This document shows positions 8,304 to 16,558 of a stretch of DNA of 64,000 bases, in pieces. Under the pieces are notes generated by a model, which had not been told where the DNA came from, ran no database searches, and saw only the letters and a list, made by a program, of their open reading frames with translations. The stretch is from positions 124,001 through 188,000 of the forward strand of contig CALSVI010000005.1 in NCBI GenBank assembly GCA_943840615.1. The letters are read 5' to 3'. Position 1 is the stretch's first letter. Each line of letters opens with the position of its first letter. The stretch is from an uncultured Luminiphilus sp. GTDB taxonomy: Bacteria > Pseudomonadota > Gammaproteobacteria > Pseudomonadales > Halieaceae. The position numbers and the translations under genes were made by a program.

Positions 8304-8876
8304 GTGACCCACAGCGACGCTATCGTGGACTTCTACTCCCCTATTTCTGAATTTTTCCAACGCCATTTGGAAGCTACCAGCTTAGCGGTTGATGAACTAG
8401 TCGACGCGACAGGCGCCTCGGTAGACAAGGCTACAGGAGCGATTCTCAACGAGCATAAGCTCTTCAGCATCGGGCTTGGGGCAGACTGCGCCGGCGCCAC
8501 CGCGCTTGCCAGTCTGCTCCACCGCGGAGTACTGAGGGAACGTCCGGGCCTGCCCGTTGTCGAACTGGCCGAGCATCATATTGAATCCGTTGAGACCGGT
8601 GTAAACTGGGCGAGCCAACAAATTCAGGCACTCGGACAGCCGGGAGATGTCGGTTTCGTTTTTGCTGCGCTACTGGGTGAACCCGAAATACAGCGCCTCG
8701 CCAGCGCCGCCGAACACCGCCAGATGACGCTTGTCTGGATCGGCAATCGCGGACCCGGTTTGAGTATCAGCCTCAATAGCGAGAGTATTGAGACCAGGCT
8801 GACGCTGAACAATACTCTTGCGGTCTGTCTCGCAAGACTGATCGATACCCATACCTTTGGGCCAATGGAGGGCTGA
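8304..8876 (+). CDS. Divergent DiaA-like SIS-domain protein
   Basis: Sits exactly where diaA (regulator of DnaA-dependent initiation, phosphoheptose-isomerase family) lies in E. coli and Pseudomonas. About 190 aa. The fold can be followed: N-terminal helices, IGLGADCAGATALASLL in place of the CGNGTSAANAQ segment, RPGLPVVEL, QIQALGQPGDVGFVFAAL, and the C-terminal NNTLAVCLARLIDTHTFG that resembles the DiaA end. The serine-rich sugar-phosphate loop (STRGNS in E. coli) is replaced by ALLGEPE. It probably keeps a structural or DnaA-binding role without sugar binding; that is inference. The GTG start is weakly supported. Confidence 0.65.
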   Translation: MTHSDAIVDFYSPISEFFQRHLEATSLAVDELVDATGASVDKATGAILNEHKLFSIGLGADCAGATALASLLHRGVLRERPGLPVVELAEHHIESVETGVNWASQQIQALGQPGDVGFVFAALLGEPEIQRLASAAEHRQMTLVWIGNRGPGLSISLNSESIETRLTLNNTLAVCLARLIDTHTFGPMEG

Positions 8877-8879
8877 GTC

Positions 8880-9467
8880 ATGCTGAAATTGAAAACGTTA
8901 CTCCCAGTCGCAGCTTTATCTGCGCTACTGAGCGGTTGCGGGGCCATTATGTCGAGCGCGGGAGCCGGACCAATTGAAGACGACCCGGGTGAGCGCACCT
9001 TGGGTCAGCAGATGACCGACGAAAGCATCGAGACCAAGGCCAAGGTGAATATCAATGCCGCTGACGATGGATACGACGACGCTCACCTCAGCATTGTTTC
9101 CTACAATGGTTTCGTATTGGTGGCCGGGCAAGTGCCATCGGAAGCACTTAAAGCATTAGCGACCGATGTCGTGCGCGAGATTGAAGACGTCCGCAGAATT
9201 TACAATGAATTGGAAGTGGGCCCCGAGACCAGCGCAGGAACGCGCTCTAGTGACACCTGGATCACTACTCAGGTGAAATCAAAACTGCTCGCGAGTTCCG
9301 ATACGCCGGGCACTCGAGTCAAAGTCGTGACCGAGAACAGTGTTGTCTATCTCATGGGCTTGCTGACAGCGCTGGAAGGCGACCGTGTCGCGCTGGAAGC
9401 AGCAGAAGTCAGCGGTGCGGAGCGGGTGGTGAAGCTGTTCGAGATTATCGAGGCGCCCGCTATTTAA
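8880..9467 (+). CDS. dolP: BON-domain outer-membrane lipoprotein DolP (YraP)
   Basis: Lipoprotein that keeps the outer membrane intact and binds anionic lipids. It has 195 aa, with a signal peptide and lipobox LSALLSGC (Cys about residue 20). Two BON domains follow: about 45-113 (DESIETKAKVNI... VLVAGQVPSE) and about 122-190 (ITTQVKSKLLASS ... VVYLMGLL). The final 8 nt overlap the convergent sspB. Confidence 0.93.
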   Translation: MLKLKTLLPVAALSALLSGCGAIMSSAGAGPIEDDPGERTLGQQMTDESIETKAKVNINAADDGYDDAHLSIVSYNGFVLVAGQVPSEALKALATDVVREIEDVRRIYNELEVGPETSAGTRSSDTWITTQVKSKLLASSDTPGTRVKVVTENSVVYLMGLLTALEGDRVALEAAEVSGAERVVKLFEIIEAPAI

Positions 9468-9834
9468 CAACCTTTAGGCTGGGGCGAGTACGACCACTGG
9501 GGGGCTCCGGCGGATCCTCAGGCTCCTCGGGGGCATCAAACACCATGCCCTGTCCATTCTCGCGCGCGTAGATGCCGAGAATCGCCTTGATGGGGACGAC
9601 GATGTCTGTCGCAATGCCACCAAAACGACCATTAAACAAAATGAGCTCATTCCCCATCTCTAAGCCCACCACCGCACTCGCCGAAATATTCAGCACAATC
9701 TGTCCGTCGGTGACATAGGCTTGAGGCACGTCGACCCCTTCCTGATTAACGTCCACCAACAGATGAGGGGTGCAGTCATTATCCGCGATCCACTCATAAA
9801 TCGCGCGGATGATATAAGGGCGACTTGAGTTCAA
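9460..9834 (-). CDS. sspB: ClpXP adaptor SspB
   Basis: Adaptor that delivers ssrA-tagged peptides to ClpXP. It has 124 aa. The N-terminal body (RPYIIRAIYEWIADN, CTPHLLVDV, ISASAVVGLEMGNELILFNGRFGG) is clear SspB. A Pro/Glu-rich linker then leads to the C-terminal ClpX-binding tail RPSLKVVK. It follows sspA after 15 bp and is probably co-transcribed with it. Confidence 0.96.
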   Translation of the reverse strand: MNSSRPYIIRAIYEWIADNDCTPHLLVDVNQEGVDVPQAYVTDGQIVLNISASAVVGLEMGNELILFNGRFGGIATDIVVPIKAILGIYARENGQGMVFDAPEEPEDPPEPPSGRTRPSLKVVK

Positions 9835-9849
9835 TGGGGAGCGGCGACC

Positions 9850-10497
9850 CTAGGGACGCATCTCTCGCTCTTGAATCGAGAGGCTTTCCTGAAACGCCTC
9901 ACGATTAAACAGGCGGTCCATGTAGTCAAATAGCGGCTTCGACTGTTTACTTGGCCGAATATCGACGCCAAGCGAGGGCAAACGCCACAGGATGGGTGCC
10001 ACACAGCAGTCCACCAAAGAAAACTCCTCACTCATGAAAAAAGGCTTCTCGGCGAATATGGGCGCGACTGCGACCAGGCTCTCCTTCAACTCTTTGGCTG
10101 ACTTTTTGACCACGTTGTCACTGCGCGAGGATTGGATGGCATCCACTAGGGCCGCCCAGTCTTTCTCTATGCGGTAGACAAAGAGACGACTTTCGGCGCG
10201 TGCTACGGGATATACGGGCAATAGCGGCGGATGAGGGAAACGCTCGTCAAGATACTCCATCATCACCTTGGATTCATACAACACCAGCTCACGATCCACC
10301 AAAGTGGGCATCGTATTGTAGGGATTCAGGTCCCCAAGCTCGGCTGGGATAGCACCGTTGTCCGATTCGACCAATTCAACGGTCACGCCTTTTTCAGCGA
10401 GCACGAGTCTGACGCGATGGCTGTAATGGCTGGAGTTATCGGAAAATAAGGTCATAGAGGATCGCTTGGACACGATCCCGGAGGCATCATCTGACAT
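9850..10497 (-). CDS. sspA: Stringent starvation protein A (SspA)
   Basis: RNA-polymerase-binding protein with a glutathione-S-transferase fold that alters transcription under starvation. It has 215 aa. The GST N-domain (MTLFSDNSSHYSHRVRLVLAE) and NPYNTMPTLVDRELVLYES are clear, and the C-terminal helical domain includes SLVDCCVAPILWRLP. The 14-residue N-terminal extension before MTLFS matches E. coli SspA, so I kept the ATG at 10497. Confidence 0.95.
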   Translation of the reverse strand: MSDDASGIVSKRSSMTLFSDNSSHYSHRVRLVLAEKGVTVELVESDNGAIPAELGDLNPYNTMPTLVDRELVLYESKVMMEYLDERFPHPPLLPVYPVARAESRLFVYRIEKDWAALVDAIQSSRSDNVVKKSAKELKESLVAVAPIFAEKPFFMSEEFSLVDCCVAPILWRLPSLGVDIRPSKQSKPLFDYMDRLFNREAFQESLSIQEREMRP

Positions 10498-10541
10498 ACT
10501 AATTCAACTGACTATAGGGTGGCGAAGTGTATCATTCAAAC

Positions 10542-10558
10542 GGGGCACAGGGTGCCCC
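10542..10558 (-). terminator. Possible terminator after the cytochrome bc1 operon
   Basis: A minus-strand hairpin GGGGCAC-CCT-GTGCCCC, 22 nt past the bc1 stop, is followed only by GTTTG. The stem is strong but the T tract is weak. Confidence 0.4.
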
Positions 10559-10579
10559 CCTAGAGGCGTTACCGGGTTT

Positions 10580-12580
10580 TCAGTGAACGTCTTTCCAGTA
10601 CTCCCGGTTGAGTAACCAGGCAAAAATGAAGAAGACCACAAGAAATAGCAGTACATAAGTACCGATGCGCAAACGGTCTGCCTTGTAGGGCTCCGCCGTG
10701 TAGGCCAAAAAGTTCACGAGGTCATACATGGCGCCATCGAACTGCCCCACCGACATGACGCCCGCAGCCGATACGGCTATTTGCTTGCACTCCTCAGCTC
10801 TAGCTGGCGCATTGCCTGCTTCGTCGTAACACGCGGGTAAACCCTGAAGCTCCATCAAGACGTGCGGCATGCCAACATTGGGATACACGCGATTATTCAC
10901 ACCGTAAGGGCGCAAGTCATCCTGATAGAAGGCCCGCAAATAGGTATACAACCATTCTGGCTGTCTCGCCCGGGAAATCAGAGTCAGGTCAGGCGGAGTC
11001 GCGCCAAACCAAACCTTGGCATCGCCTTTATCCATGCTGTTGGACATCAGGGAGCCCAGCTTAATGTCAGGATCGAACACCAGATTAGCTTTATACAGAT
11101 CTTCGGGAATGCCAAGGTCGCGGGCCACACGATTATGCCGCGAATACTGCAATGAGTGGCACCCCATACAGTAGCTGGCATAAAGCGCTGCTCCGCGCTG
11201 CAAAGAGGGCTGATCAGTGGGATCGGCTTCAAATGCATCGCAGGGAATCGTCCCGCAATCATAGGCGGACTCTGCCCCCACGACTTTCAGTGGCAGGAAC
11301 GCCAGCACGCCAATAATAGCGAGCGCTGCCGCGCTTTTCCAAAGTGGCATGCCGCCGTCCATGGTAACCCGCTCGGGCTCTGGCTTTGTACGATCCATTT
11401 GCGACCACCACGGCATCGCCAGGAAGAAAAGGAAGTAGAAGATCGTACAAATCTGGGCTAATACCGTGCGCTCGGGCGTAGGCGCCTTGACGCCCAGCAC
11501 ACCCAAAATGATAAATGAGGATACGAACAGGACCAGCATCACGCGATTGAGCCAGCCTCGGTAGCGCCATGAACGGACGGGGTTTCGATCCAACCAAGGC
11601 AAAGCGAAGGGCAGTACGACCGACGCAGCAAAGAAAACAAAACCCCAGAACTTGTCGGGGACGGCCCTCAGCACCGAATAATACGGCGTGAAGTACCAGA
11701 CCGGGGCAATGTGTTCCGGCGTCTTTAAGCCATTTGCCTCTTCAAAGTTGGCAAACTCGAGGAAAAAGCCGCCCATCTCTGGGGCGAAGAACATCACGCC
11801 ACAGAAGAAAAACAGGAATACGGCAATGCCCTGCACGTCATGCACCGAGTAATAAGGATGGAACTTAATACCATCGAGCGGAACGCCGTCAGCGCCCTTA
11901 TTTTTCTTAATTTCAACTCCATCAGGGTTGTTCGATCCGACCTCGTGGAGCGCCAGAATATGGAGCACCACCAGCGCGAGCAACACGATAGGCAGCGCGA
12001 CAACATGAAGCGCAAAGAAACGATTCAACGTGATCCCGGACAGCAAGTAATCGCCGCGGATCCAGGTAACGATATCTGCCCCGACAACGGGTATGGCGCC
12101 GAACAGCGATATGATGACCTGCGCGCCCCAGTAAGACATTTGTCCCCATGGCAGCACGTAGCCGACAAAAGCCTCGGCCATTAGCACCACGAAGATCAAC
12201 ATGCCGAAGATCCAGATTAATTCGCGCGGCTTTTTGTAAGAGCCGTACATCAGCGCACGGAACATATGCAGATAGACCACGATGAAGAACGCCGAGGCTC
12301 CGGTAGAGTGCATGTAGCGCAGCATCCAGCCGTAATCTACGTCTCGCATGATGTATTCCACCGAAGCGAACGCCTCTTCGGCAGAGGGGGTGTAGTTCAT
12401 AGTGAGCCAAATACCGGTGAGCAGCTGATTCACCAGCACCAGAAGCGAGAACACACCAAAGAAATACCAGAGGTTAAAATTCTTGGGCGCGTAGTACTCG
12501 CCCATATGAGTGTTCCAGGTTCGCGTCAGCGGCAGCCGCGCGTCAATCCAGGACATCAGACCGGTCAGTGCTTTTTCCAT
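10580..12580 (-). CDS. petBC: Cytochrome b / cytochrome c1 fusion, ubiquinol-cytochrome c reductase
   Basis: One 666-aa reading frame holds two subunits of the bc1 complex, which oxidises ubiquinol and reduces cytochrome c across the inner membrane. Residues 1 to about 410 are cytochrome b, with haem ligands H91/H105 and H192/H207 and the Qo motif PVWY (303-306; the gamma/beta form of PEWY). From Met411 (ATG at 11350) there is a signal-peptide-like segment, then cytochrome c1 with the haem site CMGCH (471-475), PDLTLISRAR and the C-terminal anchor ending REYWKDVH. In most gammaproteobacteria these are two genes. The start overlaps the petA stop by one base. Confidence 0.93.
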   Translation of the reverse strand: MEKALTGLMSWIDARLPLTRTWNTHMGEYYAPKNFNLWYFFGVFSLLVLVNQLLTGIWLTMNYTPSAEEAFASVEYIMRDVDYGWMLRYMHSTGASAFFIVVYLHMFRALMYGSYKKPRELIWIFGMLIFVVLMAEAFVGYVLPWGQMSYWGAQVIISLFGAIPVVGADIVTWIRGDYLLSGITLNRFFALHVVALPIVLLALVVLHILALHEVGSNNPDGVEIKKNKGADGVPLDGIKFHPYYSVHDVQGIAVFLFFFCGVMFFAPEMGGFFLEFANFEEANGLKTPEHIAPVWYFTPYYSVLRAVPDKFWGFVFFAASVVLPFALPWLDRNPVRSWRYRGWLNRVMLVLFVSSFIILGVLGVKAPTPERTVLAQICTIFYFLFFLAMPWWSQMDRTKPEPERVTMDGGMPLWKSAAALAIIGVLAFLPLKVVGAESAYDCGTIPCDAFEADPTDQPSLQRGAALYASYCMGCHSLQYSRHNRVARDLGIPEDLYKANLVFDPDIKLGSLMSNSMDKGDAKVWFGATPPDLTLISRARQPEWLYTYLRAFYQDDLRPYGVNNRVYPNVGMPHVLMELQGLPACYDEAGNAPARAEECKQIAVSAAGVMSVGQFDGAMYDLVNFLAYTAEPYKADRLRIGTYVLLFLVVFFIFAWLLNREYWKDVH

Positions 12581-13201
12581 CACGCAGCCTCCGCGTCAAC
12601 GCCAATCACCAGCACGTTGTCACTCTCGTATGAATAAGGGGGAACTTCGAGGTTATCGGATGCCGGAACGCCTTTATATACGCGCCCAGCAAGATCGAAT
12701 TTGGAGCCGTGGCACGGACAGAAGAACCCGCCCAACCATTCGTCGCCACCCATGTCGGCTGCGCCCACCTCCGGTCGAAACTTCGGTGCACATCCCAAGT
12801 GCGTGCAGAGTCCCACGATCACCAAAAATTCATCGTTAATCGCCCTGCCTTCACCCGCGATGTAGTTGGGTTGTGCCGAAGCGGCAGACTGAGGGTCCTT
12901 CAGGTCTTCATTGAGTGTCACCAGACCGGCAACTTGTTCCGGCGTGCGCCGCAAAACATAAACGGGTTTGCCGCGCCATTCGATAACGACCATCTGCCCC
13001 GGGTCTAACGCTACCGATGTCTGCTCGGACCGGCGCTCCGGCTGCTTTGGCCTTTTCTGAGGGGTTCCAAGAACCCAAAAAGGGTACCGCGACGCCTGCC
13101 ACACCGCCCACACCCACCGCCGACGTCGCAGCGGTCAAGAATCGTCTGCGTGTCTGACCGTCATCGGCCGTCGAGTCGTGGGATTCAGTTGTATCGGTCA
13201 T
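12580..13201 (-). pseudogene. petA: Rieske iron-sulfur protein PetA, interrupted by a +1 frameshift
   Basis: Rieske subunit of the bc1 complex. Both halves are excellent: the 5' part has a Tat signal (RRRFLTAATSAVG) and VPFLGSWNPS up to ADIGSVRPG. The 3' part in another frame has EWRGKPVYVLRRTPEQV and the cluster motifs CTHLGCAPKF and CPCHGSKFD. The frames join if one base is removed in the run GCCCCGGG (about 12997-13003), giving 206 aa, the family length. No other lesion is visible, so this may be a sequence error or a very recent mutation. An intact Rieske protein is needed for the fused b/c1 next to it to work. Confidence 0.9.
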
Positions 13202-13416
13202 GTTTGAGCGCCTCCGCGTTTAGCGTGCCATCTTCCAAAATAAGCCCCCCGCCGCGAGGCGGTAAAGGCGTTATTGATTGGCCTTGATGAACAAGATGGT
13301 TTTCTGCGCGCGAAGTGTAATGGTCACGCCGGCCACCAGCAAGTTGAAATACGCTGGCAGTCGCGAGCGGGATCATCTCAACGGGGGACTCACGGTCATT
13401 TATGAGACGCGAGGGT

Positions 13417-13718
13417 CTATACCAATGCAACTCCCGCGACGATCATCGAGAGGCCGGCAATGGCCCGCCAGTCAAGAGATTGATGGAGCAACACGTAACC
13501 GAAAAAGTTGATCAAAAAGATGCCCAGCCCGGACCAAGTCGCATAAACCACTGCGATGGGCAGTGTATTCAGGGCAAAAGTGGGACAGTAAAAAGACGCG
13601 GCGTACCCGCCGATCAGCGAAAAAGTGCGGGTCGGCCGGTAAAGTTTTGGCTGGCAGGGAGCAGCATTGTCCCTGCTACCTCCAGCGCCACCGCTATGAG
13701 CAGATACCCATATTGCAC
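13417..13718 (-). pseudogene. Small multidrug resistance (SMR, EmrE-like) transporter, -1 frameshift
   Basis: About 100 aa with four membrane helices when one base is restored. From the GTG at 13718 the first frame reads YGYLLIAVALEVAGTMLL, with the Glu of helix 1 that carries protons in this family, up to GRPALF. The other frame continues with SLIGGYAASFYCPTFAL, PIAVVYATWSGLGI and AIAGLSMIVAGVALV. The break lies in a T5 run (minus strand, near 13628); six Ts would join the frames. Codon use is normal on both sides. Substrate is unknown. Confidence 0.75.
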
Positions 13719-13807
13719 AACGAGCCCCCCGATAGTGTTCCGATAAGCCCCTTCTGCGCTGTGCGCCGGGCCACGCCTCGGACCAGCCCCCTTCCACGTA
13801 ACGGTCC

Positions 13808-13838
13808 AAAAAAAAGACCCGCATCAGCGGGCCTTTTT
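13808..13838 (-). terminator. Terminator of the rplM-rpsI operon
   Basis: A stem GGCCCGC / GCGGGTC with a 4 nt loop is followed by eight Ts on the minus strand. Five Ts on the plus side mean it could also act in the other direction. It lies about 20 nt after the rpsI stop. Confidence 0.85.
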
Positions 13839-13853
13839 GAATCGATGTCGTGA

Positions 13854-14246
13854 TCAGCGCTTGGAGAACTGCGGACGACGACGCGCCTTCCGGAGACCCA
13901 CTTTCTTGCGTTCCACCTCTCGGGCGTCGCGCGTCACATAACCGGCTGCTCGCAGCGCACCACGCAGACTTTCATCGTAGTCGAGTAATGCGCGGGTCAG
14001 ACCATGACGAATGGCACCGGCCTGTCCAAAGCTGCCTCCGCCGGTCACCGTCACATTGGCGTCGAAGTTGCCAGCATTCTCGGTGAGCTCCAGTGGCTGG
14101 CGAACAATCATACGCGCCACTTCGCGGCCAAAGTACTCGTCAATGGGACGGCCATTAACCGTGATATTACCGCTACCGTTGCGCAGAAAGACGCGTGCGG
14201 TTGAGGTCTTGCGACGACCCGTTCCGTAATATTGTGCAGTTGCCAT
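13854..14246 (-). CDS. rpsI: 30S ribosomal protein S9
   Basis: Small-subunit protein whose C-terminal tail reaches P-site tRNA. It has 130 aa: [16 protein letters not shown] at the N-terminus, [19 protein letters not shown] in the middle and the basic tail [17 protein letters not shown] ending in the conserved SKR. It follows rplM by 10 bp, the universal order. Confidence 0.98.
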   Translation of the reverse strand: MATAQYYGTGRRKTSTARVFLRNGSGNITVNGRPIDEYFGREVARMIVRQPLELTENAGNFDANVTVTGGGSFGQAGAIRHGLTRALLDYDESLRGALRAAGYVTRDAREVERKKVGLRKARRRPQFSKR

Positions 14247-14256
14247 CAGGACCTCC

Positions 14257-14685
14257 TCAGATCGTCAGCGGCTGCGGCTGTTGTGCCGCATGCGGGTGCG
14301 CAGGCCCCGCGTAGACCTTGAGCTTCTTCAGCATGGCACGCCCCAACGGGTTGCGAGGCATCATGCCTTTGACCGCACGCTGTATGACACGCTCTGGTGC
14401 GCGCTCGATCAATTGCTCAAAACTGGCAGACCGAATACCGCCGGGAAAGCCGGTGTGGTGATAGTACATTTTGTCGGTCTGCTTGGCGCCGGTCACGCGC
14501 ACCCGCTCGCAGTTAACCACGACAATGTAGTCGCCCATATCCATGTGAGGCGTATATTCGGGCTTGTGCTTGCCCCGCAGCCGATGGGCGATTTCGGTGG
14601 CGAGCCGACCGAGCGTCAGGTTCTCAGCATCGACGACAAACCAGTCGTGGTGAACGTCTTCTGCCTTGGCGCTAAATGTTTTCAT
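14257..14685 (-). CDS. rplM: 50S ribosomal protein L13
   Basis: Early-assembling large-subunit protein. It has 142 aa, with [32 protein letters not shown] and [23 protein letters not shown]. The ATG at 14685 gives the expected MKTFSAK start. In E. coli this operon is repressed by its own product on the leader mRNA; whether that happens here cannot be seen. Confidence 0.98.
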   Translation of the reverse strand: MKTFSAKAEDVHHDWFVVDAENLTLGRLATEIAHRLRGKHKPEYTPHMDMGDYIVVVNCERVRVTGAKQTDKMYYHHTGFPGGIRSASFEQLIERAPERVIQRAVKGMMPRNPLGRAMLKKLKVYAGPAHPHAAQQPQPLTI

Positions 14686-14721
14686 GACCAATGCCCTAAG
14701 GGCGATCTAAAAGGAGCGCGG

Positions 14722-14750
14722 ATGTTACTGGACTGCCTGAGGCCTTTCAA
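14722..14750 (-). promoter_or_regulatory. Promoter of the rplM-rpsI operon
   Basis: Minus-strand -35 TTGAAA (14745-14750) and -10 TAACAT (14722-14727), 17 bp apart, predict a start near 14715 and a leader of about 30 nt. The GC-rich discriminator is typical of ribosomal-protein promoters. Confidence 0.65.
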
Positions 14751-14772
14751 CCGTTATTTTGCCCTGTCCGCA

Positions 14773-15879
14773 CTAGGGGCGGTGCTCTGCGCGGAGATAC
14801 TCCTGCGTGCGCATTTCCTGCAGACGCGACACCGTTCGGTCAAATTCAAACGCTAGGCGAGAGCCCTCGTAAAGCGCCTCGGGCGGTGTTGTCGCAGTCG
14901 TGATCAATTTGACGCTGCGATCGTAGAATTCATCCACCAAGTTGATAAATCGCCGCGCCGCATTCTCGTTATCGCGCCCCAGCTGAGGAATCTGCTCAAT
15001 CAATACCGTATGGTATTCGCGCGCTATCTCGACATAATCCGCCGCACTTCGCGCCTCCTCGCACAGCGTGCCAAAACTGAACCAGGCCACGCCGGGGGCA
15101 TCGGCGATCAGCGTCATCTGCCTCTGATTGACCTCAATTGAAGTGGGTGCGTCAGCGGCCCGCCCCGTCAACGAGGTGAAGTATTCTGTCAGCGCATCAC
15201 TCGCCGCGCTATCGTGGGGCACGTGCCAGAGGTCGGCGCGCTGCAGGGTTCTGAATCGGTAATCCGTGGCGGAATCGAGATGGGAGACCGCCAGGTGTTG
15301 CTCCAGAAGCGCAATCGCGGGCAGAAAGCGGCTGCGCTGCAGCCCATCGCGGTAGAGATCCTTCGGGGGAAGGTTAGAGGTTGCGACCAACGTGACGCCC
15401 CGCCTGAACAAAGCCTCAATCAACCCGGCTAGGATCATTGCGTCACCGATGTCGCTCACGAAAAACTCATCGAAACATAGCACTACCGCGTCGTCTGCAA
15501 TATCCTGGGCAACCACTTCAAGCGGGTTTTTGGCACCGCTGTGGCGGGTGAGCGCAGCGTGGACGCGCTGCATGAACCGATGAAAATGCACCCGAAGCTT
15601 GCGCTCAATAGGCAAACTGTCGAAAAACGTATCAACGAGGTGCGTCTTACCTCGGCCAACCCCTCCCCAAAGGTAGAGACCGCGCTCTGGCCCATCAGAT
15701 CGACCCAAAATCCGCTGGGTTCGACTCCAAATGCTGTTCTGACGCGATAATCTGGCCAGCAGTCGCGCATGCAGGTCATCCAGCTGCTCAATCACACTCG
15801 CCTGAGCGGGATCCGCCAGTAAGGTCCCGGATTTCAAATCGTTGTGGTAACGCTGGAGTGGAGACAAAACGTCCGTCAT
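14773..15879 (-). CDS. zapE: Cell division ATPase ZapE (AFG1 family)
   Basis: AFG1-type ATPase that associates with the Z ring in E. coli and is needed under low oxygen or high temperature. About 368 aa. The Walker A motif GGVGRGKTHLVD and Walker B VLCFDEFFVSD are clear, with the arginine-finger region SNLPPKDLYRDGLQR and the family signature HLDSATDYR. The ATG at 15879 gives MTDVLSPLQRY; another ATG five codons upstream is possible. It is divergent from zapG, as in E. coli. Confidence 0.94.
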   Translation of the reverse strand: MTDVLSPLQRYHNDLKSGTLLADPAQASVIEQLDDLHARLLARLSRQNSIWSRTQRILGRSDGPERGLYLWGGVGRGKTHLVDTFFDSLPIERKLRVHFHRFMQRVHAALTRHSGAKNPLEVVAQDIADDAVVLCFDEFFVSDIGDAMILAGLIEALFRRGVTLVATSNLPPKDLYRDGLQRSRFLPAIALLEQHLAVSHLDSATDYRFRTLQRADLWHVPHDSAASDALTEYFTSLTGRAADAPTSIEVNQRQMTLIADAPGVAWFSFGTLCEEARSAADYVEIAREYHTVLIEQIPQLGRDNENAARRFINLVDEFYDRSVKLITTATTPPEALYEGSRLAFEFDRTVSRLQEMRTQEYLRAEHRP

Positions 15880-16100
15880 AGATCTGTGGCGCATATATAA
15901 CGGCGCGCAGGGTAACACGGACTGGCCGCTTCGCCGCGGGGTTGCCGATCGACGAAGATTCACGATTCAGACGCATACGGGCGGGCGCTCGCAGCTTTAC
16001 CATGCCAACCCGCGCCAAACAGGCGACTCCCCTCCCCGCTTCGAGTACACTTCACCTTGCACGCAGGGGATGTCCCGCGAAGGAGAGGGCCACAATAGCC

Positions 16101-16553
16101 ATGTACTCAATGTCGAACCTCGTTATTGCGCTGCTCATCGGCGGCGGCATCGGTGGCGTCGCGGGTTGGTACCTGGCGATGACCTCCCGTGGGGACAATA
16201 AGCGCAAAGTTATTATGGACCTGGAAAGCCAGCTGGATCAGGCGAAGCAGGGGCGCGCAGATTTTGAAGCCGAGGTCTCAGAGCACTTTGCCCAAACGGC
16301 TGATCTACTCCACAAGCTGACCGATGACTATCGCGCTGTTTACACGCACCTCGCCAACGGAGCCGAGCAATTATGCGGTGACCGGGTGAGCATATCGGAA
16401 GCGGCCTTGACGGCATCCGCAGATGATACGGCCGATAAACCCCATTTGGTCGACATGGCACAGCCGCTGGACTACGCACCGAAAAAGCCCGACGAGCAGG
16501 GGCAACTGTCAGAAACTTTTGGGCTGGATAAATCCAATAGCTCTGCTGCCTGA
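16101..16553 (+). CDS. zapG: DUF1043 membrane protein ZapG (YhcB)
   Basis: Single-pass inner-membrane protein tied to division and envelope synthesis in E. coli. About 150 aa: an N-terminal membrane helix rich in glycine (IALLIGGGIGGVAGWYLAM), then a coiled-coil-like segment (LESQLDQAKQGRADFEAEVSE) and FAQTADLLHKLTDDYRAVYTHLA, the most conserved part of the family. The C-terminus is low-complexity. The start could also be the ATG three codons later. Confidence 0.88.
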   Translation: MYSMSNLVIALLIGGGIGGVAGWYLAMTSRGDNKRKVIMDLESQLDQAKQGRADFEAEVSEHFAQTADLLHKLTDDYRAVYTHLANGAEQLCGDRVSISEAALTASADDTADKPHLVDMAQPLDYAPKKPDEQGQLSETFGLDKSNSSAA

Positions 16554-16558
16554 CCCGC

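Noticed and set aside
13185-13430. Possible small minus-strand gene between petA and the SMR gene
   Set aside because: About 80 codons without a recognisable motif or good ribosome site; the stretch more likely holds the petA promoter.
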